Assembly (NCBI RefSeq): GCF_000607165.1
Contig: NZ_JFZG01000006.1
Span: forward strand, 496,001 to 560,000
Direction: 5' to 3'
Source: Ralstonia pickettii
GTDB lineage: Bacteria > Pseudomonadota > Gammaproteobacteria > Burkholderiales > Burkholderiaceae
DNA length: 64,000 bases
This document shows, piece by piece, positions 19,296 to 28,302 of the stretch. A program made the position numbers and the translations under genes. A model generated the notes under the pieces. That model did not search any database, was not told where the DNA came from, and saw only the letters and a list, made by a program, of their open reading frames with translations. Numbering within the stretch: the stretch's first letter is position 1; each line of letters begins with the position of its first letter.

Positions 19296-19934
19296 TCACT
19301 TGTTGGGCTGCGGCGTCAGGCGCAGATACGGCCGCACCGCCTTGTAGCCCTTCGGGAATTTCTGCTTTAAGACTTCCTCGTCCTTCAACGACGGCACGAT
19401 GACCACATCGTCGCCGTCTTGCCAGTTGCCTGGTGTGGCCACGCTGTGGCTGTCGGTCAACTGCAACGAGTCGATCACGCGCAGCACTTCATTGAAATTG
19501 CGCCCCGTCGAGGCCGGATACGTAATCGTCAGGCGAATCTTCTTGTTCGGATCGATCACGAACAGCGAACGCACGGTAAAGGTCTCGCTCGCATTCGGAT
19601 GAATCATGTCGTACAACTGCGAGACCTTGCGATCGGGGTCGGCAATGATCGGAAAGTTGACGCTGGTGTTCTGCGTCTCATTGATATCGTTGATCCAGCC
19701 CTTGTGCGACTCGACCGAATCGACCGACAGCGCAATCGCCTTGACATTGCGCTTGGCAAATTCATCCTTCAGCTTGGCGGTCAGGCCCAGTTCGGTGGTG
19801 CAGACCGGCGTGTAATCGGCCGGGTGCGAAAAAAGCACGCCCCAACTATTGCCCAGCCACTCATGAAACTTGATGCGGCCTTCACTGGAATCCTGCTCGA
19901 AATCAGGGGCGATATCGCCCAAACGTAGAGACAT
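19296..19934 (-). CDS. 1-Cys peroxiredoxin (Prx6 type)
   Basis: A 212-residue peroxiredoxin that reduces hydrogen and organic peroxides. The peroxidatic Cys45 is in HPADYTPVCTTELG. The long C-terminal domain (IRLTITYPASTGRNFNEVLRVIDSLQL, DGDDVVIVPSL, KAVRPYLRLTPQP) marks the Prx6/1-Cys group. The ATG at 19934 is preceded by GGAGGA on the minus strand; in-frame codons further upstream run through that site and are rejected. Confidence 0.92.
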   Translation of the reverse strand: MSLRLGDIAPDFEQDSSEGRIKFHEWLGNSWGVLFSHPADYTPVCTTELGLTAKLKDEFAKRNVKAIALSVDSVESHKGWINDINETQNTSVNFPIIADPDRKVSQLYDMIHPNASETFTVRSLFVIDPNKKIRLTITYPASTGRNFNEVLRVIDSLQLTDSHSVATPGNWQDGDDVVIVPSLKDEEVLKQKFPKGYKAVRPYLRLTPQPNK

Positions 19935-20215
19935 CGTGTCCTCCATACACAGATTGGGAACCACTATAGCCAGATTGCCATCCAACCAAAACGACTATAA
20001 ATTCACAACAACATCACTTTTCGTCATTAGGCGCGGCATTTGCTGACAACAGGGTGGAAGGCGTGCGCACATTGCCGGACAATGACTGAAGCCTTGATCC
20101 ATCGCAGTGCGCGCGACGCGAGCGCTTGAAGTTTCGCAGCGCTCACACATATGCTAGCGAATAAGCGCGCCAAGATATTGACGATTGAACTACCCCCGAC
20201 ACCGAGGACCCGACC

Positions 20216-20542
20216 ATGACGAACACTTCCCCCAACCTGGCCGATTCCGTCAATAAGGAGAAACTGATGACCGACGTGAAGACTGTACTGTCCGACGCTG
20301 AAACCCTGCTCAAACAAGCTGCCTCCAGCAGCGGCGAAAAGGCCGCCGAACTGCGCGAACGCGGCATGGGCATGCTCCGCCAAGCCAAGGAAAAGGCGCA
20401 GGACCTGCAAGACGCGGTCGTCCACAAGAGCAAGGCTGCCGCACGCGCCACCGATGACTACGTCCACGATCATCCGTGGCAAGCCGTGGGCGTGGCGGCC
20501 GGCGTGGGCCTGCTGATCGGCCTGCTGCTCAACCGCAAGTAA
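20216..20542 (+). CDS. DUF883 (ElaB/YqjD-like) membrane-anchored protein
   Basis: A 108-residue protein with an amphipathic, Lys/Ala/Glu-rich helical body and a C-terminal membrane anchor. The end DYVHDHPWQAVGVAAGVGLLIGLLLNRK is the DUF883 signature. E. coli YqjD and ElaB of this family are inner-membrane proteins that bind ribosomes in stationary phase; a similar role is inferred. It heads a three-gene set in the same order as E. coli yqjD-yqjE-yqjK. The second Met, 17 codons in (MTDVKTVLSDAE), is preceded by AAGGAG and is an alternative start. Confidence 0.85.
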   Translation: MTNTSPNLADSVNKEKLMTDVKTVLSDAETLLKQAASSSGEKAAELRERGMGMLRQAKEKAQDLQDAVVHKSKAAARATDDYVHDHPWQAVGVAAGVGLLIGLLLNRK

Positions 20543-20682
20543 CCCGCAGCAGCCTTTCTGGCCGATGGCGCGCGCCCTGTGGATCGCGCCATCGGCCAGT
20601 TGCATTTTGGCGGCTCCATTCCGGGCATGGCGCGTGCTGCGTCCGCAGTGGCGCCATTGGCCTAGCACCCTCTCAACACCTC

Positions 20683-21060
20683 ATGACCGACGACACCAGC
20701 CCAAAGCTGTTCGCTTCCTTGAAGAAACTGGCCGGCACGGTCGTCTCGATGCTGCAAACGCGGCTCGAGCTGGCGAGCGTCGAACTGGCTGAAGAAAAAG
20801 AACGGCTGCTCGGCACCGCCTTCCTGGGCATGCTGGCCGTGAGCCTGATCGGCCTGTCCATCATGACGCTGACTGCGCTGGTGGTCATCCTGTGCTGGGA
20901 TACGTATCGCTGGCAGTCCCTTGCCGTGATGGCCGCGCTGTATGCGCTGGGCGCGGCGGCGTGCCTGTGGAAGGTACGCTCGCTGCTGCGTAACGCACCG
21001 CCACTGTTCGAGGCCACGCTGGCCGAACTCGACAAAGACCGGGAGATCCTGCGCCGATGA
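20683..21060 (+). CDS. Phage-holin-family membrane protein (DUF1469, YqjE-like)
   Basis: A 125-residue protein. A soluble N-terminal helix (LFASLKKLAGTVVSMLQTRLELASVELAEEKERLL) is followed by two membrane helices and a charged tail. This is the YqjE/DUF1469 layout. The name 'holin' is historical and no phage genes are near. Its stop overlaps the next start by four bases (ATGA). Confidence 0.85.
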   Translation: MTDDTSPKLFASLKKLAGTVVSMLQTRLELASVELAEEKERLLGTAFLGMLAVSLIGLSIMTLTALVVILCWDTYRWQSLAVMAALYALGAAACLWKVRSLLRNAPPLFEATLAELDKDREILRR

Positions 21061-21584
21061 CCGATCCGACCGAACACACGCCGTCGCCCGGCCCGTCTAT
21101 GAACGAACCCGCATCGAGTGCACGACATCATGTCCGGCCATCACGCCGCGGCGCCGAAACGCGCCTGCCGCTAAGCGTCCGCAAGGAATTGCTACTGACA
21201 CGCGCCGCGCTGGAGCGCTACGACTACGCCCAAGCCCGCAACGATGTACATCGCGCCACCAGCCGTACGTTCAGCCTGGGAGGCCTTGGCGCGTTGCTCC
21301 CTAGCTTCATCCGCCCGCTGGCGCGCCCCAATGGCCTGATGCGAGCGCTGGGCATTGCGCGTGAATATCCGCTGGTTGGCACGGCGCTGTCACTCGCATA
21401 TGCAGGATTGCGCCGCACCGTCATCGGCCGGATCACGCGCAAGCTCGGCAAGGTGGGGATCGTGGCCGGAGCGGCGTGGTGGGGCTACAAAAAATGGCAG
21501 GATGCACAAGGCGAGCCGGTCAGTGCGCCAACGCCCGCGTCTAATGCCGACGCGAACGAGATCATCCCGGGCAGCACCTCCTGA
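21057..21584 (+). CDS. Conserved protein of unknown function in the yqjK position
   Basis: A 175-residue protein with a basic N-terminus, a helix SVRKELLLTRAALERYDYAQARNDVHRA, a hydrophobic stretch (about residues 100-125) and a second one near VGIVAGAAWWGYKKWQ. I do not recognise the family with certainty. Its place after a yqjE-like gene, with a 4-base overlap, suggests one membrane-associated module. A strong terminator follows. Confidence 0.65.
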   Translation: MTDPTEHTPSPGPSMNEPASSARHHVRPSRRGAETRLPLSVRKELLLTRAALERYDYAQARNDVHRATSRTFSLGGLGALLPSFIRPLARPNGLMRALGIAREYPLVGTALSLAYAGLRRTVIGRITRKLGKVGIVAGAAWWGYKKWQDAQGEPVSAPTPASNADANEIIPGSTS

Positions 21585-21602
21585 GAGGGCTACCCGCCCG
21601 CC

Positions 21603-21632
21603 AAAAAAGGCCGGAGCAATCCGGCCTTTCTC
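21603..21632. terminator. Bidirectional rho-independent terminator
   Basis: AAAGGCCGGA (21606-21615), GCAA loop, TCCGGCCTTT (21620-21629), flanked by an A run on the left and TTTCTC on the right. It serves the yqj-like operon and probably the convergent small gene at 21651. Confidence 0.85.
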
Positions 21633-21650
21633 GTTTGTGGCAGCACAATA

Positions 21651-22016
21651 TCAGTGCAGCGGAATCGGATGGCGCATGCGCTCCCACCGCCGGGCCATGT
21701 TCTGACGCAATCCAGCGAGCCCGTGCGCCTGCGCCGTGGCATCAACCTGGGCTGGAACGGGTTGCGCTGCCACGTCCGCCTCATGCCCGATGCGCCGCCG
21801 GCCATGCCACATCAACGCGCCGCTGGCAGTCCAGCCAACTACAAACAGCGTGTCACCAACATGCCGAAGGGAATCGGGCGACGTACCCGCATGGAAGATG
21901 GCGCCGAGCATATCGGGAGGCAACTCCGCGCAGATCCACAGAAAAATCGCGGGCGCAGATGCAAAAACTCCCGGCTGCCACCATGGGTGGGCAACTTGCA
22001 CTTTGTCGGTCTCCAT
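21651..22016 (-). CDS. Small hypothetical membrane protein
   Basis: A 121-residue protein beginning METDKVQVAHPWWQPG, with two hydrophobic segments (VFASAPAIFLWICAELP and LFVVGWTASGALMWHG) and a basic C-terminal half. I recognise no family. The start at 22016 is preceded by GGAGGG five bases upstream, which supports translation; the frame extends to 22133, but those extra residues look random. Confidence 0.55.
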   Translation of the reverse strand: METDKVQVAHPWWQPGVFASAPAIFLWICAELPPDMLGAIFHAGTSPDSLRHVGDTLFVVGWTASGALMWHGRRRIGHEADVAAQPVPAQVDATAQAHGLAGLRQNMARRWERMRHPIPLH

Positions 22017-22326
22017 GGCGCCCTCCGTCGCTTCTTCTAGTGATGCTTCGATCCTATGTCTCGCATGCGCAAATGGCGACCCTCCCGTTGCTGAATGGCA
22101 TGTCGGATTCGTCCGACATCGGCCACCGGTCAACGCTTTGGGGCTGCTCCGTTTGGGCTAAGGGCCACTCCGCATGGCACGCGGATGGCGTAACCATGCG
22201 GCGATGGCACTGCGCCTGCGCAGGCGAGTTCAGGATTACGGCGGAGGACCGCCTCACCCGCTCATATGCATAATGCATAAAAGCGGCGCATTGATGCCGT
22301 ACCGTACGCAACACACTCGCCCCACC
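22017..22326. other. 310-base divergent promoter region
   Basis: No gene is recognised. It separates the small membrane-protein gene (minus) from the fetA-like gene (plus). An A/T-rich patch with a 15-base palindrome at 22265-22279 is the only clear signal. An alternative fetA ATG at 22294 lies within it. Confidence 0.4.
22265..22279. promoter_or_regulatory. 15-base perfect palindrome upstream of the fetA-like gene
   Basis: TATGCAT-A-ATGCATA: 7-base arms around one base, in an A/T-rich patch about 50 bases before the ABC ATPase start. It could be an operator or part of a promoter. No regulator is linked to it. Confidence 0.35.
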
Positions 22327-23001
22327 ATGCTGGCTGCCACCCATCTCCAACGCCGCGATGCCCGCACCGGTGTCACGCTGCTGCAACCCGCCACGCTTGC
22401 CGTGCGGGCTGGCGATCGCATTGCGCTGACCGGGCCATCCGGCGCGGGCAAGAGCGTGCTGCTGCGCGCGCTGGCATTGCTCGATCCGCTCGATGGCGGG
22501 CACGTGACATGGCACGGCCAGGCGATTGGCCCGCGCGCCGTTCCGGCCTATCGCTGCCACGTGGCGTACGTGCGCCAGCGCCCCGCGCTGTTGCCCGGTA
22601 CGGTGGAAGACAACCTGCAGATGCCATACCGCCTGCATGCGCGGCGACACGGCGCCGGATTCGATCGCGACGCCGCCATCGCCCTGCTTGCGGATGCCCA
22701 GCGCGACGCCAGCTTTCTCGACAAGAACGCCATCGATCTTTCCGGCGGTGAAGCGCAGATCGCCGCGCTGGTCCGCACGCTGCAGACAGGGCCGACCGTC
22801 CTGCTGCTCGACGAACCCACGGCCGCCCTTGACCCCGCCTCCGCACGCGCCGTTGAGGCGCTTTTGCAGCATTGGTTCGCTCAGGCGCCCGAGCGGCATG
22901 CGTGGATGTGGGTGACGCACGACCCGGCGCAAGCGGAACGCATCAGCAGTCGGCATTGGCGCATGGTTGCCGGACAGCTCGACACGGAGCCCCCGCGATG
23001 A
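22327..23001 (+). CDS. ABC transporter ATPase, FetA/YbbL-like
   Basis: A 224-residue ABC ATPase with Walker A GPSGAGKS (36-43), signature LSGGEAQ (about 139-145) and Walker B VLLLDEPTAALDP. It pairs with a FetB/YbbM-type permease downstream through a 4-base overlap. E. coli FetAB is implicated in iron homeostasis and peroxide resistance, so metal export is a reasonable guess. The ATG at 22327 matches the family length (E. coli FetA is about 225); ATG 22294 would add 11 residues. Confidence 0.8.
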   Translation: MLAATHLQRRDARTGVTLLQPATLAVRAGDRIALTGPSGAGKSVLLRALALLDPLDGGHVTWHGQAIGPRAVPAYRCHVAYVRQRPALLPGTVEDNLQMPYRLHARRHGAGFDRDAAIALLADAQRDASFLDKNAIDLSGGEAQIAALVRTLQTGPTVLLLDEPTAALDPASARAVEALLQHWFAQAPERHAWMWVTHDPAQAERISSRHWRMVAGQLDTEPPR

Positions 23002-23807
23002 ACGGGCAAGACCTCTCGCTTTCCGCCTTGCAGGTCGGCATTGCGGCGGCGCTGATCCTCGTGAACGGCGCGCTATCCGTCGGGCTGGGGCTTGGGCTCG
23101 AGCGCCGCCTGGCGTGGGCGGCCGTGCGCACCGTCGTGCAGTTGCTGGCGGTAGGCTTCGTGCTCGAATGGGTCTTCGCCCACGCGTATTGGCCGGTGGT
23201 ATTGGGCATCGTGGCTGTCATGACGTTGATTGCCGGACACGCCACCGGCAACCGGGGCGCGCGCGGCTATGCAGGCCTGCAGCTGGACGGCACGTTGTCG
23301 GTCTTCGGCAGCACATGGCTGATCGGGGCGATCGGGCTGGTGGTCGTACTGCATGCGCGGCCGTGGTATGAGCCGCAATACGCCATCCCCATCATGGGGA
23401 TGATTCTGGGAAACACGCTCACCGGCGTGGGCCTTGCACTGGAGCGCATGACCGGCGAACTCACGGCCACGCGAGACCAGGTGGAGACAATTCTTGCGCT
23501 GGGAGGCACACGCTGGGAGGGTGCGCGCGATGCCGCCCGCACGGCCGTGCGCGCCGGCATGACACCGATCATCAATCAGATGACCGTCGTGGGCGTGGTG
23601 AGCCTGCCCGGCATGATGACGGGCCAGGTGCTGGCCGGGCAGTCACCGCTGGAGGCCGTGCGCTACCAGATCGTCATCATGTTCCTGCTGGCGGCATCTT
23701 CAGGACTGGGGACGGTTGCGGCCGTGCTGCTGGCCTATCGCCGGTTATTCAGCCGCGAGCACCAACTGCTGAGCGCACGCATCGCACAACGCGTCGGAGC
23801 GAAATAA
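22998..23807 (+). CDS. ABC transporter permease, FetB/YbbM (UPF0014) family
   Basis: A 269-residue membrane protein with about seven hydrophobic segments. Family blocks include the Arg-rich loop ERRLAWAAVRTVVQLLAVGFVLEWVF, IPIMGMILGNTLTGVGLALERM, ILALGGTRWEGARDAARTAVRAGMTPIINQMTVVGVVSLPGMMTGQ and YQIVIMFLLAASSGLGTV. Its start overlaps the ATPase stop (ATGA). The NUDIX gene starts one base after its stop. Confidence 0.85.
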   Translation: MNGQDLSLSALQVGIAAALILVNGALSVGLGLGLERRLAWAAVRTVVQLLAVGFVLEWVFAHAYWPVVLGIVAVMTLIAGHATGNRGARGYAGLQLDGTLSVFGSTWLIGAIGLVVVLHARPWYEPQYAIPIMGMILGNTLTGVGLALERMTGELTATRDQVETILALGGTRWEGARDAARTAVRAGMTPIINQMTVVGVVSLPGMMTGQVLAGQSPLEAVRYQIVIMFLLAASSGLGTVAAVLLAYRRLFSREHQLLSARIAQRVGAK

Positions 23808-23808
23808 C

Positions 23809-24270
23809 ATGCCGATCGCCCTATCCTGCGGCCTCGTGCTGCTCAATGAAGACGGCGATGTGCTCCTCGCCCACGCCACCGAAACGCGCCACTGGGACAT
23901 CCCCAAAGGCGCCCCCGACCCGGGCGAGAATCACCGTGACACCGCGCTGCGCGAGACACGCGAGGAAACCGGCCTTGTGCTCGACAGCCACGCACTGATC
24001 GAACTGGGCCGTTTTCCCTATCGCCGTGACAAGGAGCTGCACTTGTTTGCCACGCGCCTGCGCCGCGCGGAAGTTGCGCTCAACACGCTGACGTGCACGT
24101 CGATGTTCAACAGCTATCACACCGGCCGACTCATCCCAGAGATGGATGCGTACCGCTGGACCACGGCGGACGAGGTGCCGCTGTATGCGAGCCAATCGCT
24201 CACGCGGCTGTTTGCGCAGACGTTGACGCTGGCGAGTATTGATGCCCGTCTGGCCGAGGCAGGGCTATAG
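23809..24270 (+). CDS. NUDIX hydrolase
   Basis: A 153-residue protein with a complete Nudix box GAPDPGENHRDTALRETREETGL (about residues 34-56), matching GX5EX7REUXEEXGU except that the first U is Thr. It hydrolyses a nucleoside diphosphate-linked compound that cannot be identified from sequence. Its start lies one base after the fetB-like stop, so it is probably co-translated with the ABC pair. Confidence 0.88.
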   Translation: MPIALSCGLVLLNEDGDVLLAHATETRHWDIPKGAPDPGENHRDTALRETREETGLVLDSHALIELGRFPYRRDKELHLFATRLRRAEVALNTLTCTSMFNSYHTGRLIPEMDAYRWTTADEVPLYASQSLTRLFAQTLTLASIDARLAEAGL

Positions 24271-24357
24271 AAGAGTGGCGCCTACACCGGCACATCGCCT
24301 TCGATGGTGGTGCGATGGAGCGTGCGCCGCTTGTTGTATCGCGTATCCCGCGCGCAG

Positions 24358-24843
24358 CTACATGTAATGCGCCCGCATCCGCTCCAGGCACACGCGCGCA
24401 TCACCCACAACGAGGCGGCAACTGCAAGCGACCATGAGGTTACGCGGCAGCCCGAAATCCTCCACGGTCCATCCTTGGGCATCGGCACCATTGGCGTTCG
24501 GAAACTGACCGACCAGAGGCACGGCGGGCACGTTGTAGCACCACACGTCTTTGCCACGGGCGATGGCGTAACCAATTTCGAAGCACGTGCCGGAATCGGG
24601 TTCGTAGCCGCGAAAATCCGCCACGTTGGCAAGCACGGCGTCGGCAGAGTCGATCAGCGCGATGTTCTGGCGGTAGATCTCCGCAGCGGTCGCAGGGCCA
24701 TCGGCCTGTGGCGCAATCGTGTTATCGAGCGGATACAGGCCGATGTAGCCGAACTCCGCACACAGCGCCTTGAGCGCTTCGCCGTGCGCGATGGGCTCCG
24801 GACGGAAAACGTCCGGCCCGGCGAGATACAGGCGCAACGTCAT
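24358..24843 (-). CDS. Nucleoside 2-deoxyribosyltransferase family protein
   Basis: A 161-residue protein with the family start LRLYLAGPDVFRPEP and the active-site block FRGYEPDSGTCFEIGYAIARGK, whose Glu in CFEIGYA is the expected nucleophile. Such enzymes swap or hydrolyse bases on deoxyribonucleosides (salvage or clean-up). It overlaps the end of ptxS by four bases (ATGA) and so may be the last gene of the kgu operon, although its chemistry has no obvious link to ketogluconate. Confidence 0.85.
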   Translation of the reverse strand: MTLRLYLAGPDVFRPEPIAHGEALKALCAEFGYIGLYPLDNTIAPQADGPATAAEIYRQNIALIDSADAVLANVADFRGYEPDSGTCFEIGYAIARGKDVWCYNVPAVPLVGQFPNANGADAQGWTVEDFGLPRNLMVACSCRLVVGDARVCLERMRAHYM

Positions 24844-25904
24844 GATGCGGCCTGTGCCGAATGCGCTGTCGAAGCACGTTCGACCAGCGTACCCGGGAGT
24901 AACACGACACGGGCATCCCCGCTTACGCCTTCGATGCGCTCATGCACGAATTCGACCGCCTTGTAACCGATGTCGTACGTCGGTTGCCGGATCGTGGTGA
25001 TGCCGATCAACTCCGCCCATTCTGGATCGTCGATCGACAGCAGCGCCGTCCGCTCCTGCCAGGCTGGACCAAATTGCGTACGAAGATGCCGCGCAACGAC
25101 CAGCGCAACCGGCGCGTTGGCAACAAACAGCGCCAGTCGTTCTCCGCCCCGCTGGTGCACCGCTTCGATGCGTGCATCGATCTCCGCCAGCGCACCCTCG
25201 ACTGAGGCCGGATCGTTCGGGTCCAGCACCACGGTCGGCTCCGCTGGCCGGCCTCGCGCTGCCATCGTCTCTCGGAAAGCGAGTTCGCGCTCACGCCGGG
25301 AACTGACCTGCTCAAACGGCTGCACGATGAACTGGATGGAATCGAAACCTTGATCCAGCAAATGCTGCACACCCAACCTGACGGCGTCGCGGTTATCGAG
25401 GCCCACCAGGTCGGCGTCGAACCCTTCGACCGTGCGATCCACCAGCACGGCAGGAATGCCGCCACCACGCAGCGGGCGCAAGACGGCTTCTTCTGCACCG
25501 AGCGCGTTGACGATCAATCCCTCGACCCGGTACGTCGTCAGCAACTGGACGAATCGGCGCTCCATCTCGACCTCGTTTGCGGCGTGGCAGATGAGCGGCA
25601 TGTAGCCCAGCGCGTGGCAGGCCGCCTCCACGCCTTGCAGCACTTCGACCGTATAAGGATTGGTGAGGTCGGCCACCAGCATGCCGAGCAAGCGATTGCG
25701 CCCGCGCTTGAGGCCGCGCGCCATCTGGTTGGGCCGGTAGTTCAACCGCTGGATGGCCCCTTCGATGCGCTGCCGCAAATCTTCGGAAAGGACTTGTGTC
25801 TCGCCATTCAGATAGCGGGACACGCTGGTCTTGCCGGTTCCCGCTTCGCGGGCAACGTCGGTGATGGTCGCAGGGCGCGAGGAGGAGGATGGGAAATCAG
25901 TCAC
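24840..25904 (-). CDS. ptxS: LacI-type repressor of the kgu operon, PtxS-like
   Basis: A 354-residue LacI/GalR regulator. The helix-turn-helix TITDVAREAGTGKTSVSRYLNGETQVLSEDLRQRI is at residues about 13-47, followed by the hinge YRPNQMARGLKRGR and a periplasmic-binding-like sensor domain. In Pseudomonas PtxS represses kguE-K-T-D and responds to 2-ketogluconate; the gene order and a near-identical operator upstream of kguE support the same role here. No second site was seen directly before ptxS. Confidence 0.85.
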   Translation of the reverse strand: MTDFPSSSSRPATITDVAREAGTGKTSVSRYLNGETQVLSEDLRQRIEGAIQRLNYRPNQMARGLKRGRNRLLGMLVADLTNPYTVEVLQGVEAACHALGYMPLICHAANEVEMERRFVQLLTTYRVEGLIVNALGAEEAVLRPLRGGGIPAVLVDRTVEGFDADLVGLDNRDAVRLGVQHLLDQGFDSIQFIVQPFEQVSSRRERELAFRETMAARGRPAEPTVVLDPNDPASVEGALAEIDARIEAVHQRGGERLALFVANAPVALVVARHLRTQFGPAWQERTALLSIDDPEWAELIGITTIRQPTYDIGYKAVEFVHERIEGVSGDARVVLLPGTLVERASTAHSAQAAS

Positions 25905-25983
25905 GATGCGCTTCAGAGCAGTCCGTCGGCGCGAGGGGCCGGAGCCAGGGTGCGAGGATCATAGCGCAATCCCCGCGCCCCAC

Positions 25984-26958
25984 TCATGAGACGCGAGCAC
26001 GCTCCAGCACCTGCGGATTGACGAGGTTCTCACGCAACGTGCCAGCCAGCGCCCTGACCAGGTTGTCGGCCGCGCAGCGGGCCATTGCGTGTCGCGTCTC
26101 GTGCGTTGCGGAGCCGATATGGGGCAATGCCACCACGTTCTTCATCAGCAGCAGCGGCGAGTCTGCGGGCAGCGGTTCGTGCTCGAACACGTCCAACCCC
26201 GCGCCGCGAATCGTGCCGTCGCGCAATGCATGGATGAGCGCCGCCTCGTCAACGACGGGCCCACGCGACGCATTGATCAGGATCGCATTGCGTTTCATCT
26301 TCGCCAGCTCCGCCGCGCCGATCAGGTGCTGTGTTTCGGGCGTCAGCGGCACCTGCAGGCAAACAAAATCGGCTTCGGCCAGCAACGTGTCGAGCGTCAC
26401 GCGGCGCGCGCCGTACTGCGCTTCGGCTTCGGGATGCGGATTCCGGTTCGTGTACAGGACACGCATCCGGAAACCCAGCGCTGCGCGGCGCGCCAATGCC
26501 GCACCGATCCGACCCAGCCCGACGATGCCGATCGTCTTGCCCTGAACGTCCGTGCCGTAGAGCTCAGGCCCGATGCTGCGCTGCCAGTTGCCGGCCCTGA
26601 CCCACTCGGCCAGTTCCACGACGCGACGCGCCGACGCGAGAATCAGCGAAAACACGGTATCGGCGGTCGACTCGGTCAACACATCCGGTGTGTGCGCCAG
26701 CGCAATGCCACGACGCGTGAGATCAGGCACGTCGAAATTGTCATAGCCGACAGAGATCGTGGACCACACCTTGAGCCGGGGCGCGCGGTCGAGCATCTGG
26801 GGCGTGATCTTCAGGCTTGCACCGATCGCGCCCTCGGCGTTGGCAAGCGACCCGGTCAACGCCGCAACACCGTCGACCTGCACGAGTTCGACATGCTGGC
26901 GCAACTGGGCGACGACATCGTCGGGCAATGGCTTATAGGCAATGACGAGAGGTTTCAT
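25984..26958 (-). CDS. kguD: 2-ketogluconate-6-phosphate reductase (D-2-hydroxyacid dehydrogenase family)
   Basis: A 324-residue NAD(P)H-dependent reductase giving 6-phosphogluconate. The nucleotide-binding [20 protein letters not shown], the catalytic Arg in [14 protein letters not shown], and the Glu and His in VFEHEPLP and [12 protein letters not shown] are present. MKPLV at 26958 is the start; it lies four bases after the kguT stop. The assignment to the ketogluconate step depends on the operon, since glyoxylate and hydroxypyruvate reductases look alike. Confidence 0.85.
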   Translation of the reverse strand: MKPLVIAYKPLPDDVVAQLRQHVELVQVDGVAALTGSLANAEGAIGASLKITPQMLDRAPRLKVWSTISVGYDNFDVPDLTRRGIALAHTPDVLTESTADTVFSLILASARRVVELAEWVRAGNWQRSIGPELYGTDVQGKTIGIVGLGRIGAALARRAALGFRMRVLYTNRNPHPEAEAQYGARRVTLDTLLAEADFVCLQVPLTPETQHLIGAAELAKMKRNAILINASRGPVVDEAALIHALRDGTIRGAGLDVFEHEPLPADSPLLLMKNVVALPHIGSATHETRHAMARCAADNLVRALAGTLRENLVNPQVLERARVS

Positions 26959-26962
26959 CAGT

Positions 26963-28243
26963 TCATTTTCCAGGCACAGGGTGGGCGAGCCCGTAAGCAT
27001 CACGCGGTTGCGGCTTGACGCAGAGCGTGAGGACCACGGCCGCCAAGAGTGCGGCGCTCATGAATGCGTACGACGCCAGCGGCGAGCCGGTGGCACCGTT
27101 CAGGTAGCCAACGAAGTACGAGCCGACAAACGAACCGAGTGCGCCCATGCTGTTGATCAGCGCCATCGCGCCGCCCGCGACGTTCTTCGGCAGCAGCTCC
27201 GGCACAATGGCGAAAAACGGACCATATGGCGCATACATCGCCGCACCGGCAATGACGAGCAACGCATACGACATCCAGAAATGCGTTGACCCAAGTCCAT
27301 ACGATGCAGCAAACGCCGCAGCGCCCACCAGCAGGAACGGCCAAACGAAACCGCGCCGTGAACCGACCTTGTCGGACGCCCACGACGCCGCGAGCATCGC
27401 GATGGTGGCAGCCAGATACGGCAGCGCCGACAGCCAGCCCGTTTCGACCATGCTGAGCGACGAGCCGTTCTTCACGATGGACGGCAGCCACAGCACGAAG
27501 CCATAGACGCCGATGCTCCAGCAGAAATACTGCGCGCACAGCTTGATGACGACAGGCGAGCGGAAAGCCTCGCCATAGTTGCGCATCGGCTTGATGGCCG
27601 CTTGCTCCGCCGCCAGTACCTGTTCCAGGTCGCGCTTTTCCTGTGTGCTCAGCCACGATGACTGCGCGGGCTTGTCCTGCACCAGGCACCACCAGCACAC
27701 GGCCCAGATGATGGCGGGCACGCCCTCGGCGATGAACATATGGCGCCAGCCGAACTCGCGCACGAGATAGCCCGACACCACCGACATCCAGAGCACGGTC
27801 ACAGGATTGCCGAGAATCAGGAACGTGTTCGCGCGCGATCGTTCCTGCTTGGTAAACCAGTTGCTGATGTAGATGAGCATCGCGGGCATGACGGCCGCTT
27901 CGACCACGCCCAGCACGAACCGGATCGCCAGAAGCGAGGGAATGTCACTCACGACGCCCGTGAGCGCCGCGCACAAGCCCCACAGCACCAGGCTGATGAA
28001 CACGAGCTTCTTCACGCTGCGCCGTTCGGCATAGATCGCGCCCGGAATCTGGAAGAAGAAATAGCCGAGGAAGAACAGCGCGCCAATCAACGACGACAGC
28101 CCCTGGCTGATCCCCAGATCGTGATTGATGCCGGCCGCCGCCGCGAAACCATAGTTCGCGCGATCGAGGTAGGCCAGGCTGTAGGTAATAAAGACGATCG
28201 GCATGATCATCCACCAGCGCCGCGCAGCCAGTTGCGTTGCCAT
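26963..28243 (-). CDS. kguT: 2-ketogluconate transporter, MFS family
   Basis: A 426-residue major facilitator protein of the anion:cation symporter branch (ACS), with 12 predicted membrane segments. The N-terminus [27 protein letters not shown] and the loop AERRSVKKL are typical of that branch. Placed between the kinase and reductase genes of the kgu operon, it should import 2-ketogluconate. Confidence 0.85.
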   Translation of the reverse strand: MATQLAARRWWMIMPIVFITYSLAYLDRANYGFAAAAGINHDLGISQGLSSLIGALFFLGYFFFQIPGAIYAERRSVKKLVFISLVLWGLCAALTGVVSDIPSLLAIRFVLGVVEAAVMPAMLIYISNWFTKQERSRANTFLILGNPVTVLWMSVVSGYLVREFGWRHMFIAEGVPAIIWAVCWWCLVQDKPAQSSWLSTQEKRDLEQVLAAEQAAIKPMRNYGEAFRSPVVIKLCAQYFCWSIGVYGFVLWLPSIVKNGSSLSMVETGWLSALPYLAATIAMLAASWASDKVGSRRGFVWPFLLVGAAAFAASYGLGSTHFWMSYALLVIAGAAMYAPYGPFFAIVPELLPKNVAGGAMALINSMGALGSFVGSYFVGYLNGATGSPLASYAFMSAALLAAVVLTLCVKPQPRDAYGLAHPVPGK

Positions 28244-28302
28244 GGTCGTGTCTCCTTTGGTGGTTTGCGTCGCCCACGAGGGGCGGCAGTCGAAGCGCTG
28301 CG

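Noticed and set aside
20683-21060. Prophage holin
   Set aside because: The protein matches the YqjE/DUF1469 group and no phage genes lie nearby; the name is historical.
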